Shown here piece after piece: positions 7,897 to 15,845 of a stretch of 34,510 nt of DNA. The stretch spans positions 1-34,510 of the forward strand of contig CAISJJ010000428.1 of the NCBI GenBank assembly GCA_903885595.1. Direction: 5' to 3'. This stretch comes from an uncultured Bacteroidales bacterium. GTDB lineage: Bacteria > Bacteroidota > Bacteroidia > Bacteroidales > FEN-979. The notes beneath the pieces were generated by a model. That model worked only from the letters and a program-made list of their open reading frames with translations. It was not told the DNA's origin and did no database searches. The position numbers and the translations under genes were made by a program. Position 1 is the stretch's first letter. Every line of letters starts with the position of its first letter.

Positions 7897-8706
7897 TTAA
7901 AGGATCCTCTTTATAAGCCTCAGCTTGTGTGTGTATTTTTGCAGTTCCTGGTCGTAAATCCCCTGGTGGTCGAGGGCATCAATGCGAACTTTTCCCGAAC
8001 AATGAATGATTTTTGATCCATCGATGATCAGTCCGACATGGGTGATTTTTCCCTCTTCATCGTCAAAGAATGCAAGATCGCCGGGTTCCGCCTCGGCCAG
8101 CAGGCTGATTACTTCGCCCTGTGTTGACTGCTGAACTGCATCCCGGAGGAGTTTTATTTTTTGCAGTTTATAAACCAGTTGTGTGAATCCTGAACAGTCT
8201 ATCCCAAAAGGAGTACGTCCACCCCATAAGTACGGGGCATTGATAAATATCATGGCGTCATTCATGATTTCCTGCCTTATTTTTTGCAGGTTGAGGGAAT
8301 TATCGGTTTGCGCAGGCTGAGAGGTGCATGAAGTCTTTCCATTAAAAAAGAAAATCTCCCGGTCAATTTGAAACCGTTGTTCCGCTAATCCCGGGAGAGA
8401 GCTCCCGACAACAATTGGAAACGTGGAATGCCTGGTTTCATGCAACAGGGGATGAACCAGGTCGATGGTGACCGCGGTTTCTGATCCGGCCAGCCGGATA
8501 AATTCGGGCTCAGATACCGAATGCGATTGCAGCAAGTGAATCCAACCTTCATAGTCATCATACATGAGATGAATGCGAAGCCAGTTATTCTCCTTATCAA
8601 CAATACGGTATAGTTCACCGAATAAAATCTGGGTTACCATCTCAGATGTATGAGCGGGTTCCCGCCTCACAGGAACTGCACTGTGAATGCAAATGCCGGA
8701 TTCCAT
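7897..8706 (-). CDS. SH3-domain NlpC/P60 (C40) cysteine peptidase
   Basis: Predicted cell-wall hydrolase cleaving gamma-D-Glu-diamino acid type bonds in peptidoglycan peptides. It has a bacterial SH3-like region near residues 5-65 (VPVRREPAHTSE to GWIH) and a second less clear SH3-like segment. The C-terminal NlpC/P60 domain has Cys171 in GIDCSGF, His223 in THVGLII and His235 in IHCSG. I chose ATG 8706 (269 residues) because the upstream TTG at 8730 lies inside a perfect TATCTTTG -7 box. No signal peptide is visible, so it may act on recycled muropeptides inside the cell, like the YkfC-type enzymes, or be exported some other way. It is monocistronic, convergent with the barrel gene. Confidence 0.88.
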   Translation of the reverse strand: MESGICIHSAVPVRREPAHTSEMVTQILFGELYRIVDKENNWLRIHLMYDDYEGWIHLLQSHSVSEPEFIRLAGSETAVTIDLVHPLLHETRHSTFPIVVGSSLPGLAEQRFQIDREIFFFNGKTSCTSQPAQTDNSLNLQKIRQEIMNDAMIFINAPYLWGGRTPFGIDCSGFTQLVYKLQKIKLLRDAVQQSTQGEVISLLAEAEPGDLAFFDDEEGKITHVGLIIDGSKIIHCSGKVRIDALDHQGIYDQELQKYTHKLRLIKRIL

Positions 8707-8727
8707 TTTTGCAGGATTAGAAAGAGT

Positions 8728-8735
8728 CAAAGATA
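8728..8735 (-). promoter_or_regulatory. -7 box TATCTTTG for the NlpC/P60 gene
   Basis: Read on the - strand, TATCTTTG is a perfect TAnnTTTG box 21 bp upstream of the ATG at 8706. It decides the start by making the upstream TTG at 8730 part of the promoter. No good -33 element is present at the usual distance. Confidence 0.6.
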
Positions 8736-8744
8736 TGAACTTAA

Positions 8745-8786
8745 CTCAAAATTTAAAGATCAAAACTCAAAACAAAAACTAAAACC
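8745..8786. repeat. 7-bp-period repeat upstream of the NlpC/P60 gene
   Basis: About six imperfect heptamers (CTCAAAA, TTTAAAG, ATCAAAA, CTCAAAA, CAAAAAC, TAAAACC) lie just upstream of the NlpC/P60 promoter box. Confidence 0.65.
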
Positions 8787-8822
8787 ATTTACCGGAATCA
8801 TGCAATAACCTTTACAATGTGC

Positions 8823-9032
8823 TCAGCTTTGAATTTTGAATTGCAATTTTGAGTTTTGAGTTTTAAATTTTGAGTTTTTCCGCGTTGTCTCCTTTTTTAG
8901 TTCATTCAGGCTGCATCCGCTGCATCCCTTGCATTTCGAGGCCGGGGAGATGAAAAAATAAATCAGTCTTGTTATTGTCAGTGCAAGCGCTGCCATTACA
9001 ATTGAACCGGTGATAAGGTATTGAATGACCAT
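8823..9032 (-). CDS. FeoB-associated Cys-rich membrane peptide
   Basis: A 69-residue protein one base after the feoB stop codon. It has a single N-terminal transmembrane helix (about residues 3-27), followed by the compact cysteine motif SKCKGCSGCSL. This layout matches the small FeoB-associated Cys-rich membrane proteins of Bacteroidota, which are thought to assist ferrous iron uptake, perhaps by handling iron at the membrane face. The last ~17 residues (from NSKFK on) are a translation of the heptamer array at 8828-8876. They repeat with a 7-residue period and are probably not part of the conserved fold. It is translated from the feoB transcript. Confidence 0.8.
   Translation of the reverse strand: MVIQYLITGSIVMAALALTITRLIYFFISPASKCKGCSGCSLNELKKETTRKNSKFKTQNSKLQFKIQS
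8828..8876. repeat. 7-bp-period repeat inside the 3' end of a coding region
   Basis: Seven heptamers read TTTGAAT, TTTGAAT, TGCAATT, TTGAGTT, TTGAGTT, TTAAATT and TTGAGTT. The array lies inside the end of the Cys-rich membrane peptide gene and, since 3 x 7 = 21 nt, encodes a tail with a 7-residue period. Confidence 0.8.
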
Positions 9033-9033
9033 C

Positions 9034-11601
9034 TCAGGAAAGAATTAAACTGCCAATTTGAAACACAGCGAATGATAATATCCAGGCCAGGACAGTTGTA
9101 TAGGTGATGAGAAAGAGCGCCCATTTCCAGCTGCCCGATTCCCTGTTTACGGTGGCCACCACCGCTACACACGGCATGTAAATCAGGATAAAAAGCAGGT
9201 ATGAAATTCCGACGAGGGGAGTAAATAGTTTCTGTCCAATCAAAGGCCCGTTCTGATGTACAGCCTGCTGCAGGTTAACTCCCAAAGTCAGGGGAGTTCC
9301 TTTTTCGTGGTAATGGCTTGATCCGAAAAGCACCCCCATGGTGCTCACCACCACCTCTTTGGCGGCAGCGCCAGTGATCAGGCTGACACCCATTCGCCAG
9401 TCGAAACCCAGCGGGGCAATCAGCGGTTCGATGGTTTTACCAATTTTTGCAATATATGATTTTTGCAATCTTTCTGATGGAGTTGCATTGCTGCCTGCCG
9501 GGAAATATTCAAGCGCCCAGATCAGTATTACTGCAATCAGTATGACTCCACCCATTTTGCTCAGATATTGTCGTCCCTTCTCCCACATATGTCGTACGAT
9601 CACGCGGAAGGTAGGCAGCCGGTAAGGAGGCAGTTCCATTACGAACGGGGCCTCTTTGCTTTTGAAGAGTGTTTTTTTAAATACCAGTGAAATCAACACT
9701 GCAAGGATTACCCCGGTCATATAAAGTCCGAAAATCACACTGCCGGCATGATCGGGAAAGATGGCGCCAGCGATCAGCAGGTAAACCGGCAAACGGGCGC
9801 TGCACGACATGAAAGGGTTGATGAGCATGGTGAGCAACCGGTCATTCCGGTCCTTCAGCGTACGGGTTACCATGATGGCCGGCACATTGCAGCCAAAGCC
9901 CATGATCAGCGGAATAAACGATTGGCCGTGAAGTCCCATTTTGTGCATCAGTTTATCCATGATAAAGGCTGCGCGGGCCATATATCCGGTATCCTCCATC
10001 AGCGAAATAAAGAAGAAAAGAATGAGGATGTTGGGCAGAAAAACAATGATGCTGCCAACTCCATTGATGATCCCATCGACCAGCAAGTCTTTGACAGGTC
10101 CGGTGGGCAGGATCATGCCCGCCCGGGCTCCGACCCATGATACAGCCAGGTCGATCCAGTGTTTCGGATATTCTCCAACCGAAAAGGTAGATTGAAACAT
10201 AAGCCAGAGAAACGCGATGAAGATGGGGAATCCAAGCCATTTGTGGGTTAAAATTTTATCAATCCGTTCACTAACCGTTTTTGAAGGAACATCCTGATGG
10301 CTTTGCGTCAGTGTTTCCTTCAGCGCCCCGGCTGCGAAACCATATTTGGCATCGGTGATCAATGTTGCTGAATCTTCCTTGAAACTGGTTTCTAGCCGCT
10401 GAATTTCATGTTCTGCAACCTTGCGGATATTCGCGCCCTGTGGTGATGATTCAATCGATGACATAACGCCATGGTCCTTTTCAATCAGCTTAATGCTGTA
10501 ATACCTGGATGAAATACGATCGGTAAGCGTTTTATCGAGCCAGATCACATCCTGGATTTTCCTGATCGACCGTTCAATTTCTGGTCCGTAGTTTATATGG
10601 ACATGCCTGACCACCGGGTCGCGGTCTTCATAAACCTCTATGAGCCGATCGAATAACTCAGGAATCCCGGTTCCTTTTGAACCGACTGTTGGGATTACAG
10701 GGATCCCAAGTAATTTTCCCAGAGCCTTATAATCGAGCTGATCTCCCTGCTTTCCGAATTCATCGTACATATTCAGGGCAATCACCACCCTGATATCCAT
10801 GTCGATCAATTGTGTTGTGAGGAAGAGGTTGCGTTCAAGGTTTGAAGCATCCACTACATTCACAACAATATCGGGGATTTTCTCAATAATATGTTTGCGA
10901 ACAAAAAGTTCTTCCGGTGAATAGGCAGTAAGCGAGTATGTTCCCGGCAGATCGGTGAGATTAAAGGTATACCCGGCATGTTTGAATTTCCCCTGCTTAG
11001 AATCGACGGTAACCCCGCTGAAATTCCCCACCCGTTCATGCAAGCCGGATGCAAAATTGAAAAGGGTTGTTTTCCCGCAGTTCGGATTGCCGATCAGGGC
11101 CACATCGATCACTTTTCCCCGGTCGGTGAAAATATCGCGTTCCGACTCCTCTTCGATGGTACCATTGTAGCCGGTAATTTCAGGCTCCTGAGATCCGGTG
11201 TTATCATGAGCAGGGTTTACATAAATGGAAGATTCAGATTGAAGATTCCCAGATTTGCTACCTGTAGGATCGTTTTGATTATTTGACCCGAATGTATCCT
11301 TTTGGCCGTCAGACCTGAATTCATCGTTTTGACCGTCAGACCCGGATGTCTGAAATTCATTCTTAATTTGTTCTGAATCCGGATGTATCCCGATTAGGAT
11401 GGCTTCACTCTGCCTCAGCGAAACATGGTACCCCATGAGTTTATATTCGATGGGATCCTGCAGTGGCGCGGCTTTTACGACCGTTATTTTTTTCCCTTTC
11501 ACAAACCCCATCTCGGTGATGCGCTTGCGGAATGCGCCACGGCCCTTCACCTTGGTGATGAGCCCTGAATCGCCTTGTTTCAAATCAAGCAGGGTTGCCA
11601 A
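9034..11601 (-). CDS. feoB: ferrous iron transporter, FeoA-FeoB fusion
   Basis: Inner-membrane Fe(II) importer of 855 residues. A FeoA (SH3-like) domain occupies about residues 1-75 and is joined by a hydrophilic linker (about 80-160) to the FeoB G domain, with G1 GNPNCGKTT at 171-179, G2 Thr in GVTV near 198, G3 DLPG at 217-220 and G4 NMYD at 277-280. The polytopic part has two Gate regions and a conserved FGCNVPA stretch. The start must be the TTG at 11601 because an in-frame TAA directly precedes it and no ATG occurs before the FeoA fold begins. A perfect TACCTTTG -7 box lies 22 bp upstream. The linker contains three 9-residue repeats. The Cys-rich peptide gene follows one base later. Confidence 0.96.
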   Translation of the reverse strand: MATLLDLKQGDSGLITKVKGRGAFRKRITEMGFVKGKKITVVKAAPLQDPIEYKLMGYHVSLRQSEAILIGIHPDSEQIKNEFQTSGSDGQNDEFRSDGQKDTFGSNNQNDPTGSKSGNLQSESSIYVNPAHDNTGSQEPEITGYNGTIEEESERDIFTDRGKVIDVALIGNPNCGKTTLFNFASGLHERVGNFSGVTVDSKQGKFKHAGYTFNLTDLPGTYSLTAYSPEELFVRKHIIEKIPDIVVNVVDASNLERNLFLTTQLIDMDIRVVIALNMYDEFGKQGDQLDYKALGKLLGIPVIPTVGSKGTGIPELFDRLIEVYEDRDPVVRHVHINYGPEIERSIRKIQDVIWLDKTLTDRISSRYYSIKLIEKDHGVMSSIESSPQGANIRKVAEHEIQRLETSFKEDSATLITDAKYGFAAGALKETLTQSHQDVPSKTVSERIDKILTHKWLGFPIFIAFLWLMFQSTFSVGEYPKHWIDLAVSWVGARAGMILPTGPVKDLLVDGIINGVGSIIVFLPNILILFFFISLMEDTGYMARAAFIMDKLMHKMGLHGQSFIPLIMGFGCNVPAIMVTRTLKDRNDRLLTMLINPFMSCSARLPVYLLIAGAIFPDHAGSVIFGLYMTGVILAVLISLVFKKTLFKSKEAPFVMELPPYRLPTFRVIVRHMWEKGRQYLSKMGGVILIAVILIWALEYFPAGSNATPSERLQKSYIAKIGKTIEPLIAPLGFDWRMGVSLITGAAAKEVVVSTMGVLFGSSHYHEKGTPLTLGVNLQQAVHQNGPLIGQKLFTPLVGISYLLFILIYMPCVAVVATVNRESGSWKWALFLITYTTVLAWILSFAVFQIGSLILS
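11269..11349. repeat. 27-bp triplicate repeat in the FeoA-FeoB linker
   Basis: Three consecutive 27-bp units at 11269-11295, 11296-11322 and 11323-11349 encode 9-residue units TSGSDGQND, EFRSDGQKD and TFGSNNQND. They lie wholly in the polar linker between the FeoA and FeoB domains, keep the frame, and so can expand or contract without breaking the protein. Confidence 0.85.
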
Positions 11602-11622
11602 TTAATTTAGATTAAATTAAGG

Positions 11623-11630
11623 CAAAGGTA
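11623..11630 (-). promoter_or_regulatory. -7 box TACCTTTG for feoAB
   Basis: On the - strand, TACCTTTG matches TAnnTTTG exactly and is followed by GC. It lies 22 bp upstream of the TTG start codon, implying a very short leader. No Fur-like operator was recognised by eye. Confidence 0.6.
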
Positions 11631-11668
11631 TGAAAAATAGCCTTAATGGCGAGGAGCGGTGGTTAAAT

Positions 11669-12124
11669 TTAAGGTTGGATCGAGATTTTTCCTTTCCGGA
11701 TCTGGACATTTACTTTAACCATTGAATTCACCGGCGTCTCATTTTGCAACGCTGGTGACCACACGATGAGGGTATTCAACAATTTCAGAACCCGGCTCGC
11801 CATACCCATGGTGCCATCGTAGGTTTCGAGCATGGAAGCTACAAACCTTCCCTGGCAATCGACATAAAAGTTAAAGTGATAGTAAGCGGTGGATTCTTTG
11901 TCTTCAGGCCGGCGGGCAATGGTTGCATTCAGGGTTGAATCGAGCTGCTGCAGGTTATTCATGATGCGGGCAGTCTTGGTTGGCAGGTTAGAGATGCCAA
12001 ATGAATCGCAGGGCGAAAGAAAATTTACCTCCTGGTTTGTTTGTCCCGATGCGATAAACGGGAAAAACATGCTGACAAAGAGGATCGCCAGCAATCCGGA
12101 TAAGCAATTTGTGATCATCTTCAT
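11669..12124 (-). CDS. secreted TonB C-terminal-like domain protein
   Basis: A 151-residue protein with a signal peptide (MKMITNCLSG, hydrophobic core, likely cleavage after FIASGQ near residue 28). The second half resembles the TonB C-terminal fold: a strand with FYVDCQGRFV, a helix with VLKLLNTL, then VWSPALQNETPV and a final strand VKVNVQI, matching the 'W.PA..NG.PV' pattern of that domain. It lacks the membrane anchor and proline-rich region of a working TonB and has no ExbB/ExbD neighbours, so a role in energising outer-membrane transport is unlikely. It lies downstream of feoAB on the same strand in map terms but is transcribed before it, from its own -7 box. The specific function is unknown. 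Confidence 0.6.
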   Translation of the reverse strand: MKMITNCLSGLLAILFVSMFFPFIASGQTNQEVNFLSPCDSFGISNLPTKTARIMNNLQQLDSTLNATIARRPEDKESTAYYHFNFYVDCQGRFVASMLETYDGTMGMASRVLKLLNTLIVWSPALQNETPVNSMVKVNVQIRKGKISIQP

Positions 12125-12224
12125 GGTGAAAAAGGTTTAAGTGTGGTATTTCTCCCTGATCCGGAGTTGTGCCAAGGGATCACATAATCCCTCAAAGGCT
12201 TATACCGGAACAACAATTTGTATG

Positions 12225-12232
12225 CAAATATA
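12225..12232 (-). promoter_or_regulatory. -7 box TATATTTG
   Basis: On the - strand, TATATTTG followed by CA is a perfect TAnnTTTG box upstream of the TonB-C-like gene. The implied leader is about 95 nt, longer than for other genes here. A TTG lies upstream but at 25 bp rather than 19-21. Confidence 0.5.
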
Positions 12233-12302
12233 ATCTTTTGTGTGAGGATTTATTCTGCAACAGTATTATTCGCATCATTGCGTCTTTGGGGTAATAATTC
12301 AT

Positions 12303-13109
12303 TTAGAGACACGTATACACTACCTGTCCCAAATAATCACCAGTTTCGGGACCCAGGTTGAATATTGCGTCAATCGCGCTTAATCCGGGGATGAAACCAT
12401 GCCGGGGCTCAAAAACCTGGGTATAGCCGGGATATCCTATTTGCATATCAGGGTTTTTCTGAATGAGTTTATCGCGCATATCTTTTATTACCTCTGTTTT
12501 TTGGTGATTTGGATCTTCCTTCAGCGCTGATAATCCAAATGACCCATTCTCAATAATTTTGTTCTGCGCCTCCGAATTTCTACCTGGCTTTTTCTCCAAA
12601 AGATTCCCATTCGCACCGGTTGTTCCGATGGTGCTTTTCATTTTTAAACCAACGGATGGACCGGATTCGATAACCGGATATTTTTCATAACTGGGGGTCA
12701 GCCTGATTTGTACATTAAACTTCATGATCTTCAGGATCACCATGAGCAGTTCCAGATTCCAGTCAACCAGGAACCCGAATTTCTTTTCATAAAAAGGGGC
12801 AAACACGTCCTGATAAAAAAGAAAAAACGGCGAATTGTTGTACGCCGTTTCAATTGACCGCCAGTGGATTTTCTGCCAGGGCTGGTGATCTGAGATCCTG
12901 ATATCCTTTGTGGTTGTGTGGTTCCCGTTTACTTTAACAACCGGGATGCTAAGAATCTGCTTGCCGTTGGGGCCGTATATGGAACAATGATTTCTGAAAG
13001 TCTGTTTCCGGTATGTTTCGTTTACTTCTATTATTACCGCTCCGGCCCGTAATACTTCAGCCATATAGCCGATGGGGGGGAGGTATGCGGTTTCGAGGAG
13101 GATGGGCAT
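12303..13109 (-). CDS. WbqC family protein
   Basis: A 268-residue cytosolic protein of the WbqC-like family, often found in O-antigen and surface-polysaccharide loci of Bacteroidota and other Gram-negatives. Features seen are the N-terminal strand and loop LETAYLPPIGYMAEVLRA, the YRKQTFRNHCSIYGPNGKQILSIPV segment, and the conserved WQKIHWRSIETAYNNSPFF block, all hallmarks of the family. Family members have been proposed to act in biosynthesis or processing of unusual sugars or in acyl-type modification, but the reaction is not established. The start is the ATG at 13109, with a perfect TACTTTTG box 25 bp upstream. It is transcribed in the same direction as the O-antigen-ligase-like gene but has its own promoter. 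Confidence 0.85.
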   Translation of the reverse strand: MPILLETAYLPPIGYMAEVLRAGAVIIEVNETYRKQTFRNHCSIYGPNGKQILSIPVVKVNGNHTTTKDIRISDHQPWQKIHWRSIETAYNNSPFFLFYQDVFAPFYEKKFGFLVDWNLELLMVILKIMKFNVQIRLTPSYEKYPVIESGPSVGLKMKSTIGTTGANGNLLEKKPGRNSEAQNKIIENGSFGLSALKEDPNHQKTEVIKDMRDKLIQKNPDMQIGYPGYTQVFEPRHGFIPGLSAIDAIFNLGPETGDYLGQVVYTCL

Positions 13110-13133
13110 GTTGCAGGCGGTTCAGGGAGCCTG

Positions 13134-13141
13134 CAAAAGTA
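13134..13141 (-). promoter_or_regulatory. -7 box TACTTTTG for the WbqC gene
   Basis: On the - strand, TACTTTTG followed by CAGG matches TAnnTTTG exactly, 25 bp upstream of the ATG at 13109. The same TTTGCAGG end is seen at 18290 and 29849 on the + strand. Confidence 0.6.
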
Positions 13142-13238
13142 ATCAATATTTACCCTGTTTTTCCCGGCAGTACTTTTTGTAATTGGTCACTGCATCCCTA
13201 TTATTCAGGTTGTTGATGACAGGGCCATCCCGCTTGGG

Positions 13239-15287
13239 CTAAGGAGCTGTTTTTGACATCATGACAACGGAATTTCTTTTTTGAATAATCTCTTTGTTCC
13301 CGGGCAGGTATTTAGCGGCTGAGTCAAGCAAGGCGATGGCCTGGTCTGTTTGCCCATTGGCCTTTAACTGATCGGCCACCAGGGTCCAGATGGCCGGGTT
13401 CGTTTTCTCCAGCTTAAGATAATCAGAAAGAATCTTAAGGGATTCCTGCCGCTGCCCCTTTGCGAACATCCACAAACTCAGCGCCCTGACCATATTCCCG
13501 TGGAATGGTTTTAACAAATAGGCTTTCTGGCCCCAAACCATTGCACTGTCTATCATTCCAGCTTTATAATATGCCCTTGTGATATAATACTCCCGACGGC
13601 TGTCCCAGGGACTTGAAGCGTCAGCCATCAGCAGACTTACAGCCTCCGGAAAACGGTTCTCATTGATGAGGTATTGCGCCTTCATCACTGCAATTGGTTC
13701 TCCATGACTGCTGACGGTTGGGACGAAAGGGAATTTATTTATGATAAAATCTGCCTGCTGCGAATAGGTTCCTGCCAGGTTATCTTCGTGCACCAGCAGC
13801 TGGTAGTGCAGCGATTTAACATTGAGGTAAAGCATCCAGGCTGAAAATACCAGTAATCCGGCCACGCCCAGGGCAACCAACTGGCTGACACTATTGTCAG
13901 TATCTTTTACCGGCGCACTGGTTGCCGGAACAGCTTGCCGGTTCGGGATTTCCATTCCGGAGTATGCGGCAGCCAGTGCAATATAAATGGCAAACAGTGA
14001 CTGAATTTCGGGCCGGTCGGCCGGGAAATTGAAAAACGCATCGACGCTGTAGGCCAGGATTCCAAATGCGGGAAGGAAAAGAAGTTTGACCCGGTCATCA
14101 TCTGTATCCGGGTTCAAGGATGCCCGGATAAACCCAAATAGTATCAGGATGATGATGGAGATGAACACTAGTCCGCCCGGCACCCCGGTTTCAGCAGTAA
14201 TTTCCAGGAAATCATTGTGATTTTTATACATGTAGAGAAAATCGGGCGCCCGCTGGTTTTCGTACTCCAGTACCGCAATTTTCCAGTTCCCGGTGCCAAC
14301 TCCAAGGATGGGATGATCGCCTATGAGATGAACCGATCGCTTCCAGGAGCTGAGCCTGGCATTGGTCGATGACTCATCGGCACTGATGGAAGAGAGCCGT
14401 GAAACAATCCCGGTATTCCAGATGGTATCCGTGTTTTTTGGGAACAGAATACGTTGGGCAGCCGAATAAAGCAGGATTGCCAGAACAAAGGCCACGGCTA
14501 TGATTGCAATCGTGCGGAAGTATCCTTTCTTCCCCGAAGCGTGCTGCCTCATCCAGGCATAAATAAACAGTGAAATCATCAGCAGGGCCAGTCCAAGGTA
14601 AAAAGCCCGGGCGCTTAGCAGCAAGGTGGCAAGTACCGCGCTGAGACCCGCGACATATCCCAGTTTTTTTTGCCATCCTCCGGCAAAGAATATGAGGTAC
14701 ATCGCAGCTGGAATCTTAACGAAGATGGCTGAAGTGAGAATGTTTTTGTGAGAATAAACCGACTTGATATCCATGATTGAACTCACTTCCCGAAGGATAT
14801 ACAGCATCATGTTGTAAAAAACGGACAGGCTGTCGAAAAGAAGCAGCATCGAGAGCGCAGCCGCCAGGTGCAGCAGGTATCCGCGGTTACTTTTAAATAT
14901 GATGTATAGTACATAGGCTGCCCCAAAGACAGTCAGTGTTTTGATCATGTTCAGCAATGCCTCAACCAGGTTAACGGCATTGAAAAACGAGAGCAACGAA
15001 ATGATGACAAAGAGGGAGCAGGCAATCCCGATGAAGCTTTTAAAAAAGCGGAGGCGCACTTCAGCACGGTTTCTATATTCCGCATCAGCAAGCAACACCA
15101 CAAATGCCACCACGTTGATGAGGCCAAGTGCCAGGAATTTAGGACCGTTCGAATCGAAAGAGCTGAAGTTCGGAACGAATACCGGCACCAGGGCGTAGGC
15201 CAGCATGAGCAGGTAGAAGGAGGGTTTCAGCTTGTTTGAAACCGTTTTCTTTGAAGTGACTTGCTTTGATGGTTTTGTACTTTTCAT
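13239..15287 (-). CDS. O-antigen ligase/polymerase (Wzy_C) family membrane protein with C-terminal TPRs
   Basis: A 682-residue polytopic protein. About ten to twelve transmembrane helices fill residues 25-500. The large periplasmic loop carries the Wzy_C-type signature near residue 310: RLSSWKRSVHLIGDHPILGVGTGNW, with NDFLEITAETGVPGG about 30 residues on. The C-terminal 180 residues form tetratricopeptide-like helical repeats (for example ITRAYYKAGMIDSAMVWGQKAY and WTLVADQLKANGQTDQAIAL). Such proteins join or polymerise glycan on the periplasmic side: O-antigen ligase (WaaL-type), polymerase (Wzy) or protein O-oligosaccharyltransferase. TPR-bearing versions are common in Bacteroidota, and which reaction this one performs cannot be read from the sequence. 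It sits at the edge of the glycan island. Confidence 0.85.
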   Translation of the reverse strand: MKSTKPSKQVTSKKTVSNKLKPSFYLLMLAYALVPVFVPNFSSFDSNGPKFLALGLINVVAFVVLLADAEYRNRAEVRLRFFKSFIGIACSLFVIISLLSFFNAVNLVEALLNMIKTLTVFGAAYVLYIIFKSNRGYLLHLAAALSMLLLFDSLSVFYNMMLYILREVSSIMDIKSVYSHKNILTSAIFVKIPAAMYLIFFAGGWQKKLGYVAGLSAVLATLLLSARAFYLGLALLMISLFIYAWMRQHASGKKGYFRTIAIIAVAFVLAILLYSAAQRILFPKNTDTIWNTGIVSRLSSISADESSTNARLSSWKRSVHLIGDHPILGVGTGNWKIAVLEYENQRAPDFLYMYKNHNDFLEITAETGVPGGLVFISIIILILFGFIRASLNPDTDDDRVKLLFLPAFGILAYSVDAFFNFPADRPEIQSLFAIYIALAAAYSGMEIPNRQAVPATSAPVKDTDNSVSQLVALGVAGLLVFSAWMLYLNVKSLHYQLLVHEDNLAGTYSQQADFIINKFPFVPTVSSHGEPIAVMKAQYLINENRFPEAVSLLMADASSPWDSRREYYITRAYYKAGMIDSAMVWGQKAYLLKPFHGNMVRALSLWMFAKGQRQESLKILSDYLKLEKTNPAIWTLVADQLKANGQTDQAIALLDSAAKYLPGNKEIIQKRNSVVMMSKTAP

Positions 15288-15400
15288 TTGATGAGGATTT
15301 TGATTTTAGTGGCCACTTGGAATATCCATAATTAACATTCGGGTGAATATGAACATTGTGCTCATGGATATTTATTAATTTAAATTGATTTTTTTTCATC

Positions 15401-15757
15401 ATGACTGGTGCTCATCCCTTTTTTTTGTCTATTGATCCTGTGGCCATTGAGTCGGTTTGTCTTGATTTCCTGCGGACTGAATACAACGGGCCAACACTGG
15501 CGGAGTGTCGACCAAACTGGTTCGGGGTGGATGATTACCTGCACCAGGCAGCAGATTCATCCCGCTGGCCTTCAAATATCAGGTACGATCCCGACAACGA
15601 CGGGGTGCTGATCGCTTCGCTCGGGGTTCATGAACACTGGAACGATTGTCAGCATAAACAATATTCAAGAAACCTAGGAACAGGCAAGGGGATAGAACTT
15701 TTCAAAGCACATGACCTCCATACGGGAAAAATTACAAACAAAGGATATTCCTATTGA
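15401..15757 (+). pseudogene. 3' remnant of a DUF362-type gene
   Basis: The 118 codons match only the C-terminal end of DUF362-type proteins: SIDPVAIESVCLDFLR, then DDYLHQAADS, YDPDNDGV, SLGVHEHWN and KQYSRNLGTGKGIEL. Intact family members are several hundred residues and carry this segment at their end. Here an in-frame TGA at 15386-15388 lies just upstream, with no N-terminal coding sequence in the 110 bp before it. The coding of the tail itself is intact, so the truncation may be recent. It stands between the ligase gene and the methyltransferase gene, oppositely oriented to both, and looks like a scar of island insertion or rearrangement. It could still be expressed as a small protein, which seems unlikely. 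Confidence 0.75.
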
Positions 15758-15768
15758 TTTTTTCACAA

Positions 15769-15784
15769 ACCTGGCTAACCAGGT
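15769..15784. other. short inverted repeat (ACCTGG/CCAGGT)
   Basis: Six-base arms with a 4-nt loop stand 12 bp after the DUF362 remnant stop codon. There is no T-run on the right side, so it is only a weak terminator candidate for the former gene. Confidence 0.25.
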
Positions 15785-15845
15785 GCGCCAGTTAATCATT
15801 CTTTCCATTTTGCAGACCGGGAAAACCATTTGCTATATCCCTGGG

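Noticed and set aside
8707..8730. TTG at 8730 as the NlpC/P60 start
   Set aside because: It lies within a perfect TATCTTTG -7 box; ATG 8706 follows at a normal distance.
9748..10195. + strand frames over feoB
   Set aside because: They are antisense shadows of the conserved FeoB coding sequence and match nothing recognisable.
15401..15757. intact small gene
   Set aside because: Its residues match only the C-terminal end of a much longer family, and an in-frame stop lies just upstream.
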